Below are positions 18,089 to 27,361 of a DNA stretch of 52,858 nt, piece by piece. A program made the translations under genes and the position numbers. The DNA lies in the NCBI GenBank assembly GCA_025457865.1, contig JALOTP010000026.1, forward strand, positions 1 to 52,858, in the 5' to 3' direction. This stretch comes from Thermoplasmatota archaeon (GTDB lineage: Archaea > Thermoplasmatota > Penumbrarchaeia > Penumbrarchaeales > Penumbrarchaeaceae). The notes beneath the pieces are model-generated. The model was not told where the DNA came from. It worked only from the letters and a program-made list of their open reading frames with translations, and made no database searches. Position 1 is the first letter of the stretch, and each line of letters starts with the position of its first letter.

Positions 18089-21000
18089 CTACTGAGTGTG
18101 TTGTGGTGGTGCTTCGACGGGAGGTTGGACCTCTGGCTGTGGGGCAATAGGCGCGGGAGCCTCCATGGAGGTCTGGACCTCAGTAGGGGGTTGTTCCCCG
18201 CTATATGTGTCCAAGGGTCCTGATGCAGGTTGGTCTCCCATCTGCGCCGGTCCCAGTTCCGGGACCGGGGCCGGGGGTGTGACCTGCATCAGAGGCTGCT
18301 CGTTGTAAGCGCCGTAGAGCTGCTGCTGCGGCGGTGCGGGTGGGACCGGTAACTGCTGGGTTCCGGGCGGGAACTGGTACATATCCATTCCCTGGTCCAC
18401 GATTGGCGGCGGTGCCTGTTCAGGGGCTTTCCTCTTCCTCAGGACAAGGAACAATACCAGACCTGTGATCGCTGCCATCGCTAAAAGGGCAAGGACCAAC
18501 CACAGGAGCCAGCCAAGTCCGCCTCCCCCGCCGCCCTCCTTCTCCAGCTCCATCGAAGCAGTAGATGATGCAACGCTGTTGCCAACTGAGTTCGTAGCCT
18601 TCACAGTGTACACGTATTTCACACCCGGCTTGACATCCTTGTCAAGGTAGGTATTGATCCCGGGACCGACGGAGCCAACCAGCTTCATCTCGCCGCCGTC
18701 GTCGGACCTGTAGATCTCGTAACCCGTTATGGAGGCCCCACCAGTATCCTCCGGTGGTTCCCAGAGGACCTTGATATAGGATCCAGAAGCCTCGGTCCTC
18801 ACATTGCGGGGTGCTGAAGGGGTCCCAAGAGGCCTGATAGAAATGGTCTGGGTCGGGAGCGAATCACCCATGATGTTCTTGGCTATCAGCCTGTAATAAT
18901 AGACCTTGCCGTTGGTCACATTTGTGTCCTCAAAGGACAAAGAGCCAGGTCCTATGGCCTGTATCACGTCCAGGCTGGATTCGACCTCTCCTCTTAGGAC
19001 CTTGTATCCGGTAATGGGTGTGCCGCCGTTCTTCTCTGGGGGGAGCCATGAGACCTCGACGAGCTTGTTCCCACCTTTAAGGGTGAAGTTCCTTGGGGCA
19101 GAAGGCACTCCCAATGGAATTGCATTTACCACAGAGGAAGGTCCAGAGAACCCGATAGATGTCATGGCACGTACGACGTACTTGTAGGTGATACCGTTCT
19201 CCACTTTGGTATCGTTATAGCTCGTTGAGCTGATATTGACGACCTCATTGAACTCCTCCCAGGACGTCTGGTCCGTTCCCCTGAGCACAAAGTACCGCAT
19301 TATTGCAGAACCCCCATCCTTAACAGGTTTTGACCAGGAGAGCTGGACGTATCCGTCGCCTGGGACAGCCTTCAGATCGACGGGCGGGTCTGGGAGCCCT
19401 ATTGGAATGCCGGTCATCATCTCGCTCTTCTTGGAGTCCCCCATGATGTTGAAAGCGGTCACGTAGCAGTAGTATATCCTGCCGTTGACCAGACCTGTCA
19501 TGTTGTGATCACGGACATCGGGACCTACCTCACCGACGAGCTGGAGCTGGCTGGTATCATCGATCTGATATATGTGGTAACCCAGGACCGGAGTGCCCCC
19601 GTCCACCTCAGGTGCCTCCCAATAAAGGTGGACATACCCATCCCCCCACCCGGGGGGAAGGACCTTGGGTTTGCCCGGGGTCCCTAAGGGGGTGGAGCTC
19701 ACAACGGCCGGAACAGACTCTCCCAGGCTGTTGAACGCTGTGACGTTGTATGTGTAGGTCACACCATTGGTCACGGTAGTATCGTTGTAGGTAAGGGCGC
19801 TGCTGGTGAGGGACATCAATAATTTGAAGGGGGTCGATGAGTTGGACCGGTACACCTTGAACCCGTTAAGCAGCAACCCACCGTTGTCTAGAGGTTCCAC
19901 CCAGGACAGGTGTACATAACTGTCACCCCAGGTGACCGAAAGGTCCACGGGTGGCGACGGGACGTCCGGCATCGATGCGTTCAGTGTCTCGGTCGGTATG
20001 GATTCGCCAACGATGTTCAAAGCGGTAAGCCTGTAGAAGTAGGTAATGCCCTGCTCTACGCTCTCGTCCCTGTAATATGTATTGGCCGGTGAGACCTCCA
20101 TGAGCTTCACCAGCGAACCAGGAGAAGTGCCCCTGTAGACCCAGTACCCTGCCAGTGGAGAACCTCCTGTCTGTAGCGGGGTGTCCCAATCAAGGTCAAT
20201 GTAGGTCTGACCAGCAATGATCGTGAAGCTCCTTGGGACGCTAGGCCTTCCAATAGGCATTGCGCTGACCACTGTCGTTTGGGGGCTCTCCCCAATGGAG
20301 TTGTTGGCAGAGACCGAATAATAGTAAATTGTGCCTGAATTTACTTTTGTGTCATTGAGGACGATGTTAGTGGTCTTCAGGTAGGAAGTGAGAGAGGAAT
20401 CTGTGAGCCCTTTATAGATGGTGTAGTGAAGTATAGGCGCTCCTCCGTCGGAAGCGGGAACGGTCCAGTTCAACAGGACATACCCGGCACCCCCGATGGC
20501 TTTGGGCGAACGCGGTTCTGTCGGCCTTGAAACGAAGTTGAGCTTTGTGACGAAGCAGTCGTAGGCCCCCATCAAGGTCGTTTGGACCACCCCGGTCGTC
20601 GTCGGGTAGTTCTTGGAATCGGTGCTCCCGGTGACTATCGCCTTTTTGGCCGGATCGAGTATGATGCTGTATGCCGTCTCATCGCTGGAACCTCCAAGGT
20701 AGGTCGAATAGAGCAGTGAAGAACCGGTATTGTCCAGTTTACAGACCACTGCATCCAGGTAACCGCCCTGGAAGGAAGGATAATCAGCTCCGGGGGAGAT
20801 AGGATGGTCCGAAGAGGCCGTGAAACCGCAAACATAGGAATTGCTATCCTCATCCAGGATTATCGACCGGCCCTCCTCTTCTTCCGTACCACCGATATAT
20901 GTCGAATAGAGCAAGGACGAGCCTTTGCGGTCCAGTTTGAGAACGAAGGTATCTATGAAGCCATTGAACGTCGTGTCAAAGGCCCCGGTCGTTGTGGGGA

Positions 21001-22726
21001 ACATAGACCTGGAACCGCCCCAGGTATAGCCGGTGATATATGCATTTCCCAGATCGTCGACATCGATCCCGTATCCCTCTTCCTCATCATCCCCACCGAT
21101 GAGCGTGCTGTAGATAAGTGTCGAGTTCCCCAGGTCCATCCTAAGGGCCACCACATCGGTCATCCCGTTCAATCTGACGTTCCCCGTTACGGGGAAATCA
21201 TATGAGTAGGTGGAACCGGTGAGATAGATGGCATCCTGCGAGACATAGTCCAAGGAATAACCGATATCGGTATCGTCCCCACCAATGTATGTCGAGTACT
21301 TGAGATAGGAACCGGTATAGGAGAGCATGAACAGGATGATATCGATATCACCGTTATGGTCCTCATCATATGCTCCGCTGGTCGTGGGGAACTCCGTGGA
21401 AGCGGAGATACCGACAACAAAGGAGCTTCCCACGGAATCTATTCCGATGTCCAGACCTGCATCCATGTCCTCACCGGCCACATACGTCGAGAAGATGAGC
21501 GAGCTGCCTTTCGGATCGAGCTTGAACACTATTGCATCCATATAATCGATCGTGTTCCAATGCGTCTCATTGAACGCCCCGCTCGTTGTGGGGAAATCCA
21601 GTGAATAGCTTCCTCCGGTTACATAGGCGTTACCGGCCCCATCGACCTTGATAGCTTGACTGAAATCATAATCCGAACCACCGATGTAGGTCGAATAGGA
21701 AATGGTCGTTCCGTCAGAGGACATCTTGAAGACGAAGATATCTGAGTAACCGTTGTTCGACGTCTGGTATGCGCTCTTTGTGATGGGGAAATCCCAGGAG
21801 TATGTGTATCCCGCAACGTAGAGGTTCCCTGATGGGTCCCTGTCGATGTCGTAAGCATCATCCTCATCGGTGCCTCCATAATATGTGGAAAATACGAGAG
21901 GGTCCACTATGACCGGCCTTGAACTGTCGAAGCTATCGAGGGATATGCCGTATCTATCTTGTCCCTGCAGGATAAAGGAGGCCCCTATGCCCTCTTTCTG
22001 TCCATCAATGTAATTCGCACACAATCCGGAATCAGTGATGTCCATCCCGATGGGTGTGCGTATGGTCAACTCGGTCCCCTCTGCCATCAGTCCGCTGTGC
22101 CCTTCGACCAAGAAGGAGATATCCGATGGTTCGGAGCCGGGATGAAGGACCAGATCGTACTTGAGCCCCCCATCCTTCAGGGTCAGAACGAGATCTATCC
22201 CATTCCATAGGTCATTGTATTCGATCCGCTGGTAGGACCTGACACCAGTCGCCCATCCGGAGGGGTCGTTCCCAAGGAAGAAGTTGAAGTTGTCCGCTAT
22301 GATAGAGGTACCTTCCGGGGCGACCTTGCTTCCACCATCGAACGTTACCTTGACCACAGCCCCATCCACCATCTCCTGGCCCGAACCTTCCATCAAGAGG
22401 TCCTTCAGGCCCTTCGATTTCGGATCGGGAATATCAACAGCTGACCTGTCAAGGACATTGTAGTAGATACAGTCCGGACCAACGCCTACACGTCCGAAAC
22501 CGGTCTTTGCTATGAAGAGCAGTCCATCGTTCCACTGCCCTTTGTTCTCCACGAAAAACCCTTGTTCAAAGGTCTGCATCCGGGCCATATCGATAGGGTC
22601 TTCCGTTGTGGGAACCCCGGTCGGATGGCCAGTTCCCAATGGTCCGAGCATCTGGACCAGGAGAAGTGCTGTCATGGACATTATGATGATAGTCGGCGCC
22701 CTCATATGTATCCCCCAATATCCCAT
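18089..22726 (-). CDS. Membrane-anchored adhesin: SBBP beta-propeller plus seven fibronectin type III domains
   Basis: About 1,545 residues. Signal peptide, then the domain that usually precedes SBBP repeats (FFVENKGQWNDGLLFIAKTG). About residues 280-690 hold seven SBBP repeats with the mark (Y/F)ST(Y/L)xGG...Y(V/I)(A/T)G, enough for a seven-bladed propeller. About 700-1390 hold seven FN3 domains in tandem (each xPSxPRxF...GGxPxxGYxVYRG). A membrane helix (LGWLLWLVLALLAMAAITGL) and a 110-residue Pro/Gln-rich cytoplasmic tail follow. ATG 22726 is chosen because the AT-rich TATA element at 22750-22762 would start transcription a few bases upstream. A TTG at 22735 is in frame. Likely role is cell-surface adhesion; ligand unknown. 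Confidence 0.87.
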   Translation of the reverse strand: MGYWGIHMRAPTIIIMSMTALLLVQMLGPLGTGHPTGVPTTEDPIDMARMQTFEQGFFVENKGQWNDGLLFIAKTGFGRVGVGPDCIYYNVLDRSAVDIPDPKSKGLKDLLMEGSGQEMVDGAVVKVTFDGGSKVAPEGTSIIADNFNFFLGNDPSGWATGVRSYQRIEYNDLWNGIDLVLTLKDGGLKYDLVLHPGSEPSDISFLVEGHSGLMAEGTELTIRTPIGMDITDSGLCANYIDGQKEGIGASFILQGQDRYGISLDSFDSSRPVIVDPLVFSTYYGGTDEDDAYDIDRDPSGNLYVAGYTYSWDFPITKSAYQTSNNGYSDIFVFKMSSDGTTISYSTYIGGSDYDFSQAIKVDGAGNAYVTGGSYSLDFPTTSGAFNETHWNTIDYMDAIVFKLDPKGSSLIFSTYVAGEDMDAGLDIGIDSVGSSFVVGISASTEFPTTSGAYDEDHNGDIDIILFMLSYTGSYLKYSTYIGGDDTDIGYSLDYVSQDAIYLTGSTYSYDFPVTGNVRLNGMTDVVALRMDLGNSTLIYSTLIGGDDEEEGYGIDVDDLGNAYITGYTWGGSRSMFPTTTGAFDTTFNGFIDTFVLKLDRKGSSLLYSTYIGGTEEEEGRSIILDEDSNSYVCGFTASSDHPISPGADYPSFQGGYLDAVVCKLDNTGSSLLYSTYLGGSSDETAYSIILDPAKKAIVTGSTDSKNYPTTTGVVQTTLMGAYDCFVTKLNFVSRPTEPRSPKAIGGAGYVLLNWTVPASDGGAPILHYTIYKGLTDSSLTSYLKTTNIVLNDTKVNSGTIYYYSVSANNSIGESPQTTVVSAMPIGRPSVPRSFTIIAGQTYIDLDWDTPLQTGGSPLAGYWVYRGTSPGSLVKLMEVSPANTYYRDESVEQGITYFYRLTALNIVGESIPTETLNASMPDVPSPPVDLSVTWGDSYVHLSWVEPLDNGGLLLNGFKVYRSNSSTPFKLLMSLTSSALTYNDTTVTNGVTYTYNVTAFNSLGESVPAVVSSTPLGTPGKPKVLPPGWGDGYVHLYWEAPEVDGGTPVLGYHIYQIDDTSQLQLVGEVGPDVRDHNMTGLVNGRIYYCYVTAFNIMGDSKKSEMMTGIPIGLPDPPVDLKAVPGDGYVQLSWSKPVKDGGSAIMRYFVLRGTDQTSWEEFNEVVNISSTSYNDTKVENGITYKYVVRAMTSIGFSGPSSVVNAIPLGVPSAPRNFTLKGGNKLVEVSWLPPEKNGGTPITGYKVLRGEVESSLDVIQAIGPGSLSFEDTNVTNGKVYYYRLIAKNIMGDSLPTQTISIRPLGTPSAPRNVRTEASGSYIKVLWEPPEDTGGASITGYEIYRSDDGGEMKLVGSVGPGINTYLDKDVKPGVKYVYTVKATNSVGNSVASSTASMELEKEGGGGGGLGWLLWLVLALLAMAAITGLVLFLVLRKRKAPEQAPPPIVDQGMDMYQFPPGTQQLPVPPAPPQQQLYGAYNEQPLMQVTPPAPVPELGPAQMGDQPASGPLDTYSGEQPPTEVQTSMEAPAPIAPQPEVQPPVEAPPQHTQ

Positions 22727-22749
22727 CTGTACCAAATATTGGTCTCTGT

Positions 22750-22762
22750 CTTATTTAATAAT
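22750..22762 (-). promoter_or_regulatory. TATA element in the divergent promoter region of the SBBP/FN3 and DOMON genes
   Basis: Minus-strand TATTAAATAAG lies about 25-30 bases before ATG 22726. The same AT tract read on the plus strand (TTATTTAATAATA) is about 60 bases before ATG 22819, so it could serve both divergent genes, the plus-strand one with a short leader. Confidence 0.5.
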
Positions 22763-22818
22763 ATCTGGACACCGTTTACCTCCTAAGTTAGTAGGTCCAT
22801 AAGGGGAAAACCATAAAT

Positions 22819-24042
22819 ATGATGGATTTGGGTCATCGTATCTTGTCCAAAGGAGGTCCATATTTGTTCAGGCGTTCCACACCCTGGGTCGTAATGATAT
22901 TGTTCACTGGGTCGGTCATGACCCTATTGTTTGGACAAGGTATGGTCTCTGTTGTAGAGGAGCCCCAGTCGCGGGCGACCCCCTTGGTGGATGGGTCGAT
23001 AGGGGGAACCGAATACGAGGACTCGATCAACGTCGACGAGGGGAAGTTCGAGCTGTTCTGGACAACAACCGGAGCAGATATCTACATCGGAATGAGGGCC
23101 AAAGTGACAGGGTGGATATCGCTTGGGCTGGATCCTGTGAACATAATGACGAATTCGGATATGATCTTCGGCGGAGTGAGCGGGGGGACACCTTACATCA
23201 TCGATGCATGGTGCACTGATGATGAAGGGAACCATCCTGAGGATACGACCTTCAGCGGGGGATCGTACGATATCGATTCGTACGATGCGACCGAGGGCGT
23301 AGGAACGACGACGGTCGAGTTCAAACGAGCGATGTCAACAGGCGATCCATATGATAAGAAGTTCGTCAACGGCACTTCTATCAAGATCATGTGGGCCACT
23401 CACAATGATGACGACGACTGGTCGAACGCAAAGCATGACGATGCCGATTACACGACCATCAAAATGGACGGGACCCCGCCACCGCCACCTCCCGCATCGA
23501 AGGACCTTGACGGTGTCATTACAGCTGGGGAATACAAGAACAGCACAACGTACAATTCCGGAGCTTTCCAACTTTACTGGAACGTTTCCGGACCGAATAT
23601 AACTATCGCATTGAAGGCCCAAGTGACGGGATGGATATCCCTTGGGATCTCTCCCGTCTCTATGATGCAGGGAGCCGACTTCATCATTGGCGGTTACAGC
23701 ACCCTCGCACTCAGCGGACGTAGATATCGGTGGGACCGACGATCTGAGATCGTACAACGCCACGGAGTCTGGAGGATGGACCACCCTCGAAGTGAAGAGG
23801 GCTTTGACGACCACCGATACGAAGGACAAACCCATCCATATCGGGCTTCCGGCCATGACCATACTCTGGGGCGTCAGCAGTTCGGACGATATGAGTGCTG
23901 TACATACAGCGCGAGGATCCGGGACCTGGAGGGTGGAGAACGGGTCTGCACCCCCGCCACCGCCTCCACCGCCCCCGAGATCGGACTTCGATGGGACAGT
24001 CTCCTCGGGAGAATACTCGAACGTGACCAAGGCCAACAATGA
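22819..24042 (+). CDS. Multi-DOMON surface protein, 5' part (frameshifted in DOMON 2)
   Basis: Signal peptide (about residues 12-50), then DOMON domain 1 (about 60-215; GKFELFW, KVTGWISLGLDP, MTNSDMIFGG). A Pro linker and the first half of DOMON 2 (to MQGADFIIGG, about residue 293) follow. After about base 23690 this frame turns into Arg/His-rich nonsense. The rest of DOMON 2 is in the frame of 23687-27214. DOMON domains bind haem b or sugar. Here Met in MxxxD and a later His are the likely haem ligands. Meaningful coding ends near 23695, although the frame stays open to 24042. Confidence 0.8.
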   Translation: MMDLGHRILSKGGPYLFRRSTPWVVMILFTGSVMTLLFGQGMVSVVEEPQSRATPLVDGSIGGTEYEDSINVDEGKFELFWTTTGADIYIGMRAKVTGWISLGLDPVNIMTNSDMIFGGVSGGTPYIIDAWCTDDEGNHPEDTTFSGGSYDIDSYDATEGVGTTTVEFKRAMSTGDPYDKKFVNGTSIKIMWATHNDDDDWSNAKHDDADYTTIKMDGTPPPPPPASKDLDGVITAGEYKNSTTYNSGAFQLYWNVSGPNITIALKAQVTGWISLGISPVSMMQGADFIIGGYSTLALSGRRYRWDRRSEIVQRHGVWRMDHPRSEEGFDDHRYEGQTHPYRASGHDHTLGRQQFGRYECCTYSARIRDLEGGERVCTPATASTAPEIGLRWDSLLGRILERDQGQQ

Positions 24043-27000
24043 CAAGTTCGAGCTCCACTGGACCCTGAACGTCACATCGATAGACATAGCTATCCGGGCA
24101 CAGGTTACTGGTTATGTCTCCATAGGGATCGATCCCACCCCCCTCCAGCAGATGAAGGACGCCGACATGATATTCGGGTGGGTATCGGGAGGGATTGCGC
24201 ACGCCGAGGACCACTTTGCGAACGGGCTAACCACGCATGCGAACGACATGGACCTCGGAGGCTCCTACGATATCATCAGCTACAACGGGACCGAGACCGG
24301 CATTTGGACGACGTTCGAGTTCCGAAGGAACCTGACCACATCCGACACATACGACAAACCGATAAAGACGGATAAAGCCATGACCATCATCTGGGCGGTA
24401 AGCAGTTCGGACGATACTGCGGCAGCGCACACAAGTGTGGAAAGGGGATCCTTCACATGGAACCTATCGAACGCAACCTCCCCTCCTCCTCCGCCGCCTC
24501 CCCCGCCGCACAAATCGGCCTTTGACGGTATCATCTCAGCTGGTGAATACACGAATTACACCTCATTCGACTCGGGGAAGGTCGAACTTCACTGGAACCT
24601 GAGCACGACGACTGTTCAACTCGCCCTGAAGGCACAGGTAACAGGATGGGTCTCTTTGGGGATCGATCCGTCCTCCCAGATGCAAGGGGCTGACTTCATC
24701 ATCGGCGGAAAGGGGGCCAAGGATGCCTATGCGGAGGACCATTACGGGTACTCCCCGACATCCCATGCGAAGGACACCGACCTCGGCGGGAAGGACGATA
24801 TCATGGACTACAACGCGACCGAGACCGGTGGATGGACCACCCTCGAGCTTAAAAGGAACCTATCTGCATCGGACGCATACGACAAGCCCATAAAGACCAA
24901 GGAACTGATGACCATCATATGGGCCTATTCCGATTCCGACGATCCGATCGCCAAACATACCAGGACAGGTGTAGCGACATGGAACCTCAACACCAGCGTG
25001 ACGCCTCCCCCTCCTCCGCCGCCCCCACCGCCGAAGAACTCTACGATAGATGGGATCGTCACAGTAGGCGAGTATGATGACGACGTCTCTTTCGGTGAAG
25101 GATCGTTCGTGGTCTATTGGACAGTGAACGGGACCAATATCACGATGGCGATGGTAGGACGCGCCGAGGGCTACGTCTCCATCGGGTTCGAACCGACGAG
25201 GTACATGAAGGATGCCGATATGATCTTCGGCTGGGTCGATGCGAACGGCGTCATGGTGACGGATGCTTACTGCACCGGGGATTTCGGCCCCCATCCGATC
25301 GATACGGATCTGGGCGGTTCTTATGACATACTGATGTTCAATGGAACGCAGGTCAACGGTATCACGACCATAGAGTTCGTGAGGAAGCTGGACACCGGTG
25401 ACAGTTACGACAAGCCCATTCCAGCTGAGGGTTCCGTCAACATTCTCTGGGCGATAAGCGACAAAGACGATCCGGAGAGCACCCACACTGAGCGAGGGGC
25501 GGGCACGCTGTTCCTTTACACGGACGTTCCCCATTCCACGTCTGGGATCGACGGGAAGGTCTCTCAAGGAGAATACAAGGAGTCAGCGACCTACGACTTC
25601 GACAATTTCAGGGTCTATTGGACGGTAGCGAATGGGAACATCACGATGGCGATCTCCGCGAAGACGACAGGATGGGTCTCAATTGGATTGGCTCCTGAGG
25701 ACAAGATGCTCAATGCAGACGTTCTCCTCGGATGGGTGGAGCTGGGAAAATCCCACATCGTCGATGCTTTCTCGACCGGTGCATTGGGACCCCACCCCCC
25801 CGATACGTACCTTGGAGGAACCACAGATATCCATACGTTCAATGGCACCGAGATCGACGGTGTGACCACCATAGAGTTCGTCAGAATGGTCTCGACCGGT
25901 GATGCATATGACAAGATCATCCCGAGTTCGGGGAACCTGAACATCATTTGGGCATATGGTCCGACCGACGATTTCACCGAGACGCACTCCAAAAGGGGTT
26001 ACGGCGTGCTCACGATCGCCTCGGATGGCAACGGGAACGGTGACAAGCCGGACCTCGACGGGATCATCTCGAAGAACGAGTACGATTTCAATGGGACCTT
26101 CGGCGAAGGCCTGTTGACCATACACTGGAGGGTCGTTGATGATTCGATCAGGATCGCCCTCGTTGGAAGGACGACTGGATGGATATCCATAGGGATCGAT
26201 TATTCCACAGCAATGGCGGACTCCGATATGATTATCGGTTGGGTCACCTCTGACGGGGCGGTCCATGTCGTTGATGCCTTTTCCACAGGACCTACCGGAC
26301 CACATCCACCCGATGTCGACCAGGGAGGGTCCAACGATATAACATCCTTTGGAGGGAAGGAGATCAACGGTATAACAACCGTGGAATTCGTCAGGAAGCT
26401 CATCACAGGGGACCCGAAGGACAGGCCCATCCCTGCGAACGGCACTGTCAAGATCATCTGGGCCATCGGGTCCACCGATTCGTTCGACGATCCCCATACG
26501 AACACTAAGAGGGGTTATGGGACGATCAACATAGTCTCCGGGGAGACGACAAGCGAGGATACTGTGGTCCTCTGGCCCATCCACGCGATATTCATGACCC
26601 TTGGAGCGGGAGGGATGATAGCGGCGACCATCGTACTCTACCGGAGGAAGTGGAGGTATTTCTTCAAGTTCCACATGTGGGTCATGACCGGGGCTACCCT
26701 GGCAGGGGCAGTGGGCCTCATCACCGGGTTCATCATGGTGAATAATACCACAGGGTCGCATCTGAGGGTGCTGCATTCCTGGTTCGGTCTTCTCACTCTG
26801 CTGGTCACGTTCTTCTCGCTTGGGACCGGTATCTATTTCAAATATACGAAGAACGTCAAACATAAAAGGCCCTCAAGGGCCATACATAGGTATGCCGGAT
26901 GGGCGGGGGTCGTCATGTTCTTCATGACAGCGGTCTCCGGTTTCTACCAGGCCGTTGTGAAGAACGGCTCCACTCTGGAGATATGGTTCATAGCGGTAAT

Positions 27001-27214
27001 GGCCTTGCTGGTCGTAGCATTGGTAGGGACCACCGTCTTCCTGCTCATCAAGGGAAGGATCGCCCGTACCCCTCCACCACCGACATCGGCTCCGATGGAG
27101 GTTCCACCAACGATGGAAGCTTCCATCGAGACATCGCCCGAAGCAATACCCGATGGTCTCAAAGCTGAAAGGCTATCGGAGACCCCCAAGGATGAGAAAG
27201 GTCAAGAGGAATAA
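23687..27214 (+). CDS. Multi-DOMON / cytochrome b561-type membrane protein, 3' part
   Basis: Continues the gene that starts at 22819. It contains the second half of DOMON 2, then DOMON 3 (about 23979), 4 (24511), 5 (25038), 6 (25536) and 7 (26044). Polyproline linkers precede DOMONs 3, 4 and 5. Every DOMON keeps Met in M-x-x-(A/S)-D and a His near its end (HTxRG-like), the Met/His pair expected for haem b. From about 26560 there are five membrane helices with four histidines (WPIHA, KFHMW, VLHSW, AIHRYAG), the pattern of a di-haem cytochrome b561. A Pro-rich cytoplasmic tail ends the protein. Likely transmembrane electron transfer between extracellular haem domains and the membrane pool. The ATG at 23687 is not the real start. 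Confidence 0.85.
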   Translation: MAVTAPSHSADVDIGGTDDLRSYNATESGGWTTLEVKRALTTTDTKDKPIHIGLPAMTILWGVSSSDDMSAVHTARGSGTWRVENGSAPPPPPPPPPRSDFDGTVSSGEYSNVTKANNDKFELHWTLNVTSIDIAIRAQVTGYVSIGIDPTPLQQMKDADMIFGWVSGGIAHAEDHFANGLTTHANDMDLGGSYDIISYNGTETGIWTTFEFRRNLTTSDTYDKPIKTDKAMTIIWAVSSSDDTAAAHTSVERGSFTWNLSNATSPPPPPPPPPHKSAFDGIISAGEYTNYTSFDSGKVELHWNLSTTTVQLALKAQVTGWVSLGIDPSSQMQGADFIIGGKGAKDAYAEDHYGYSPTSHAKDTDLGGKDDIMDYNATETGGWTTLELKRNLSASDAYDKPIKTKELMTIIWAYSDSDDPIAKHTRTGVATWNLNTSVTPPPPPPPPPPKNSTIDGIVTVGEYDDDVSFGEGSFVVYWTVNGTNITMAMVGRAEGYVSIGFEPTRYMKDADMIFGWVDANGVMVTDAYCTGDFGPHPIDTDLGGSYDILMFNGTQVNGITTIEFVRKLDTGDSYDKPIPAEGSVNILWAISDKDDPESTHTERGAGTLFLYTDVPHSTSGIDGKVSQGEYKESATYDFDNFRVYWTVANGNITMAISAKTTGWVSIGLAPEDKMLNADVLLGWVELGKSHIVDAFSTGALGPHPPDTYLGGTTDIHTFNGTEIDGVTTIEFVRMVSTGDAYDKIIPSSGNLNIIWAYGPTDDFTETHSKRGYGVLTIASDGNGNGDKPDLDGIISKNEYDFNGTFGEGLLTIHWRVVDDSIRIALVGRTTGWISIGIDYSTAMADSDMIIGWVTSDGAVHVVDAFSTGPTGPHPPDVDQGGSNDITSFGGKEINGITTVEFVRKLITGDPKDRPIPANGTVKIIWAIGSTDSFDDPHTNTKRGYGTINIVSGETTSEDTVVLWPIHAIFMTLGAGGMIAATIVLYRRKWRYFFKFHMWVMTGATLAGAVGLITGFIMVNNTTGSHLRVLHSWFGLLTLLVTFFSLGTGIYFKYTKNVKHKRPSRAIHRYAGWAGVVMFFMTAVSGFYQAVVKNGSTLEIWFIAVMALLVVALVGTTVFLLIKGRIARTPPPPTSAPMEVPPTMEASIETSPEAIPDGLKAERLSETPKDEKGQEE

Positions 27215-27307
27215 TATGGGGTTTGTTGGATAGGGCCTATCTGGAAAAGTGGCAATCGAAGGAATGGTTCCTAACCATTTTTTTTCACTTACTGGGGCCA
27301 TGATGTA

Positions 27308-27318
27308 AAGTTTTATTA
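27308..27318 (+). promoter_or_regulatory. TATA box for the oad operon
   Basis: AAGTTTTATTA lies about 50 bases before ATG 27362. It predicts a start of transcription near 27340 and a short leader. A T-rich tract just before it (27279-27288) may end the DOMON transcript. Confidence 0.45.
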
Positions 27319-27361
27319 ACATTGGTATGTTAGGACCCTAAGTCCCGAAGGAAACTCCGAG

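Noticed and set aside
25679..26863. 394-codon minus-strand open frame opposite the DOMON repeats
   Set aside because: It repeats in step with the DOMON units and encodes no recognisable fold. It is the shadow of a repetitive gene.
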